Origin: Branchiostoma floridae
Taxonomy: Eukaryota; Chordata; Leptocardii; Amphioxiformes; Branchiostomatidae
Reading direction: 5' to 3'
NCBI RefSeq assembly: GCF_000003815.2
Contig: NC_049993.1
Span: 4,464,211-4,506,350 of the forward strand
DNA length: 42,140 nt
Positions 42,092 to 42,140 of this stretch are shown piece by piece. Within the stretch, counting starts at the first letter, position 1; each line of letters opens with the position of its first letter. The position numbers were made by a program, and so were the translations under genes. The notes under the pieces were generated by a model that saw nothing but the letters and a program-made list of their open reading frames with translations, had not been told where the DNA came from and ran no database searches.

Positions 42092-42140
42092 CTCTCAAAA
42101 TAAATATGATGCGAAGCTGTTAACCTGTTTTGATTCCCCT
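35639..42140 (-). CDS. Ionotropic glutamate receptor-like gene, copy D, 3' part (exons 7-15; 5' end outside window)
   Basis: Exons in coding order: 42140-42125 (end of exon 7), 41912-41805, 41694-41518, 39379-39212, 39100-38949, 38748-38630, 38417-38235, 37888-37636, 35840-35639. All are in phase and the frame ends at TAG. They encode the end of the amino-terminal domain, S1, M1 (VWLTFVAAVVGVSLVMAANG), pore loop FGAAVCQGQE with Cys at the usual Q/R/N site, M3, S2, M4 (FYYLMIGMGTSILVFALEW) and tail. Closest to copy C over most exons. The donor after exon 12 reads CTG|GCGAGC, a GC donor where B and C have GT. In S2 the usual Gly of the KGYT segment is Lys (KKYT). A LINE occupies the intron between exons 9 and 10, and a Penelope-like fragment the one between exons 14 and 15; neither breaks an exon. 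Confidence 0.9.
36158..37359 (-). mobile_element. Penelope-like retroelement fragment with inverted arms, in copy D intron 14
   Basis: Two inverted arms of about 270 bases (36158-36424 and 37088-37359) flank about 660 bases. Left arm encodes on the minus strand the GIY-YIG endonuclease C-terminus of Penelope elements (VYVRAHRPTLNRDG), followed by 3' UTR. The right arm is the same segment inverted. The centre encodes the end of the reverse transcriptase thumb and the start of the GIY-YIG domain. It is truncated: catalytic reverse transcriptase motifs are absent. Inverted terminal copies are known for Penelope elements. Confidence 0.8.
36624..37088 (-). pseudogene. Penelope-like element: RT thumb end and GIY-YIG start
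   Basis: The frame reads HLIQALKVCSYPECAIKK, then VVLPHLKGTSEALSWVFNKYG, KPTGTLQNFLVAPKDKT and GVVYHIACQG...IYIG. These are the conserved steps from the thumb into the GIY-YIG nuclease of Penelope-like elements. A stop codon interrupts shortly after IYIG, before the C-terminal part at 36218-36430 that is still open, so the protein is broken. The frame begins inside the inverted right arm, where its first residues are antisense and not part of the real protein. Confidence 0.75.
37360..37520. repeat. AAGC/AACC-rich low-complexity tract
   Basis: Irregular tandem AAGCAAGC and AACCAACC units. Copy C has a shorter version at about 26580-26660 in the same intron, so it predates the C-D duplication. 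The Penelope-like insertion lies against its edge. Confidence 0.75.
38021..38215. mobile_element. Interspersed repeat with terminal hairpin and (TG)n(TCTG)n
   Basis: Starts with a hairpin (ACCTCCATGA at 38029-38038, TCATGGAGGT at 38043-38052), then TG and TCTG repeats (about 38071-38104), then CAAGAACGGCTGGATGGATT and GTGATTAGATTTTGGGCCCC. This layout looks like a family repeat inserted in copy D intron 13; I cannot name it. Confidence 0.5.
38628..38629 (-). other. Apparent GC splice donor after copy D exon 12
   Basis: The junction reads ACACTG|GCGAGC; copy C has ACACTG|GTGAGC and copy B ACACCG|GTAGGT at the same place. Keeping this boundary preserves the 119-base exon and completes SYTANLAAFL with exon 13. 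It looks like a single T-to-C change at donor +2, specific to copy D. Confidence 0.7.
39831..40060. repeat. 80-base tandem repeat in the LINE 3' UTR
   Basis: Three diverged units start at 39831, 39911 and 39991, exactly 80 bases apart. Each has the order TAG, AATGATAATG-like, CAATAAGGA, AATTAATGG-like and GA(A/C)TTAA; the last unit is incomplete. Confidence 0.75.
40082..41122 (-). pseudogene. Reverse transcriptase C-terminal fragment of a CR1/jockey-type LINE
   Basis: Open for about 346 codons from just after a stop (41123-41125) to its stop at 40082. It contains [20 protein letters not shown] and the catalytic box FADDTNLF, then the palm/thumb segments FLGVLIDDRLTWKPHI and IYNSLIYPYLIYCSIVWG, and the C-terminal region usual in CR1/jockey-type elements (WNDLPPSLKN). 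The Asp-Asp pair is intact, but the fingers and the endonuclease are missing, so it is a dead 5'-truncated copy. Confidence 0.8.
41980..42091. repeat. (CA)n(GA)n microsatellite in copy D intron 7
   Basis: A CA run followed by about 80 bases of GA with two interruptions (GAACGA, GATAGA). Copy C has its large CA tract in the same intron, so the tract is inherited and then changed. Confidence 0.9.

Overview
This is eukaryotic nuclear DNA: many short phase-consistent exons, GT-AG introns, transposon debris and microsatellites. The best guess for the source is an invertebrate deuterostome, most likely an amphioxus (Branchiostoma). That rests on the divergent, tandemly expanded ionotropic glutamate receptors (iGluRs), the Penelope, CR1/jockey-type and SINE repeats, and the abundance of small terminal-inverted-repeat elements. 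It is an inference, not something the sequence proves.

The window holds four head-to-tail copies of an iGluR-like gene, all on the minus strand. From low to high coordinate they are copy A (390-8306, exons 1-10; its 3' end lies left of the window), copy B (13504-23280, all 15 exons, one interrupted by an assembly gap), copy C (26208-33027, all 15 exons, intact, 827 codons plus stop) and copy D (35639-42140, exons 7-15; its 5' end lies right of the window). Reading splice sites by hand gave the same exon order and phases in every copy. Each exon set encodes a signal peptide, a periplasmic-binding-fold amino-terminal domain, ligand-binding lobe S1, M1, pore loop M2, M3 with the family motif SYTANLAAFL (completed across the exon 12/13 junction), lobe S2, M4 and a tail of about 16-20 residues. 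B, C and D are close paralogues. A is clearly older and more divergent.

The receptors look intact as membrane channels but are unusual as receptors. The S1 arginine that normally holds the ligand alpha-carboxylate is kept in A and replaced in B (Tyr) and in C and D (Gly). The acidic S2 residue that normally holds the alpha-amino group is Ile in B, C and D. The pore Q/R/N site is Ser, Tyr or Cys in B, C and D. Two introns appear to use GC donors.

The spacers (8307-13503, 23281-26207, 33028-35638) share homologous blocks in the same order, so the duplicated unit was gene plus flank. One block, with a TATAAATA box about 0.75-1.2 kb upstream of the B and C start codons, also survives upstream of A and is the best promoter candidate.

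Introns and spacers carry insertions missing from the sister copies: a piggyBac-like TIR element full of TGACGTCA sites (21947-22894), a 1.1-kb TIR element (24134-25230), TTA-flanked Harbinger-like MITEs (3030-3519, 33678-34123), a perfect hairpin beside a splice acceptor (19803-19898), a tRNA-derived SINE (about 18160-18346), a Penelope-like fragment with inverted arms (36158-37359) and a 5'-truncated LINE (39655 to about 41122). There are two 100-N gaps (20920-21019, 26694-26793). No ordinary host gene other than the receptors was found.
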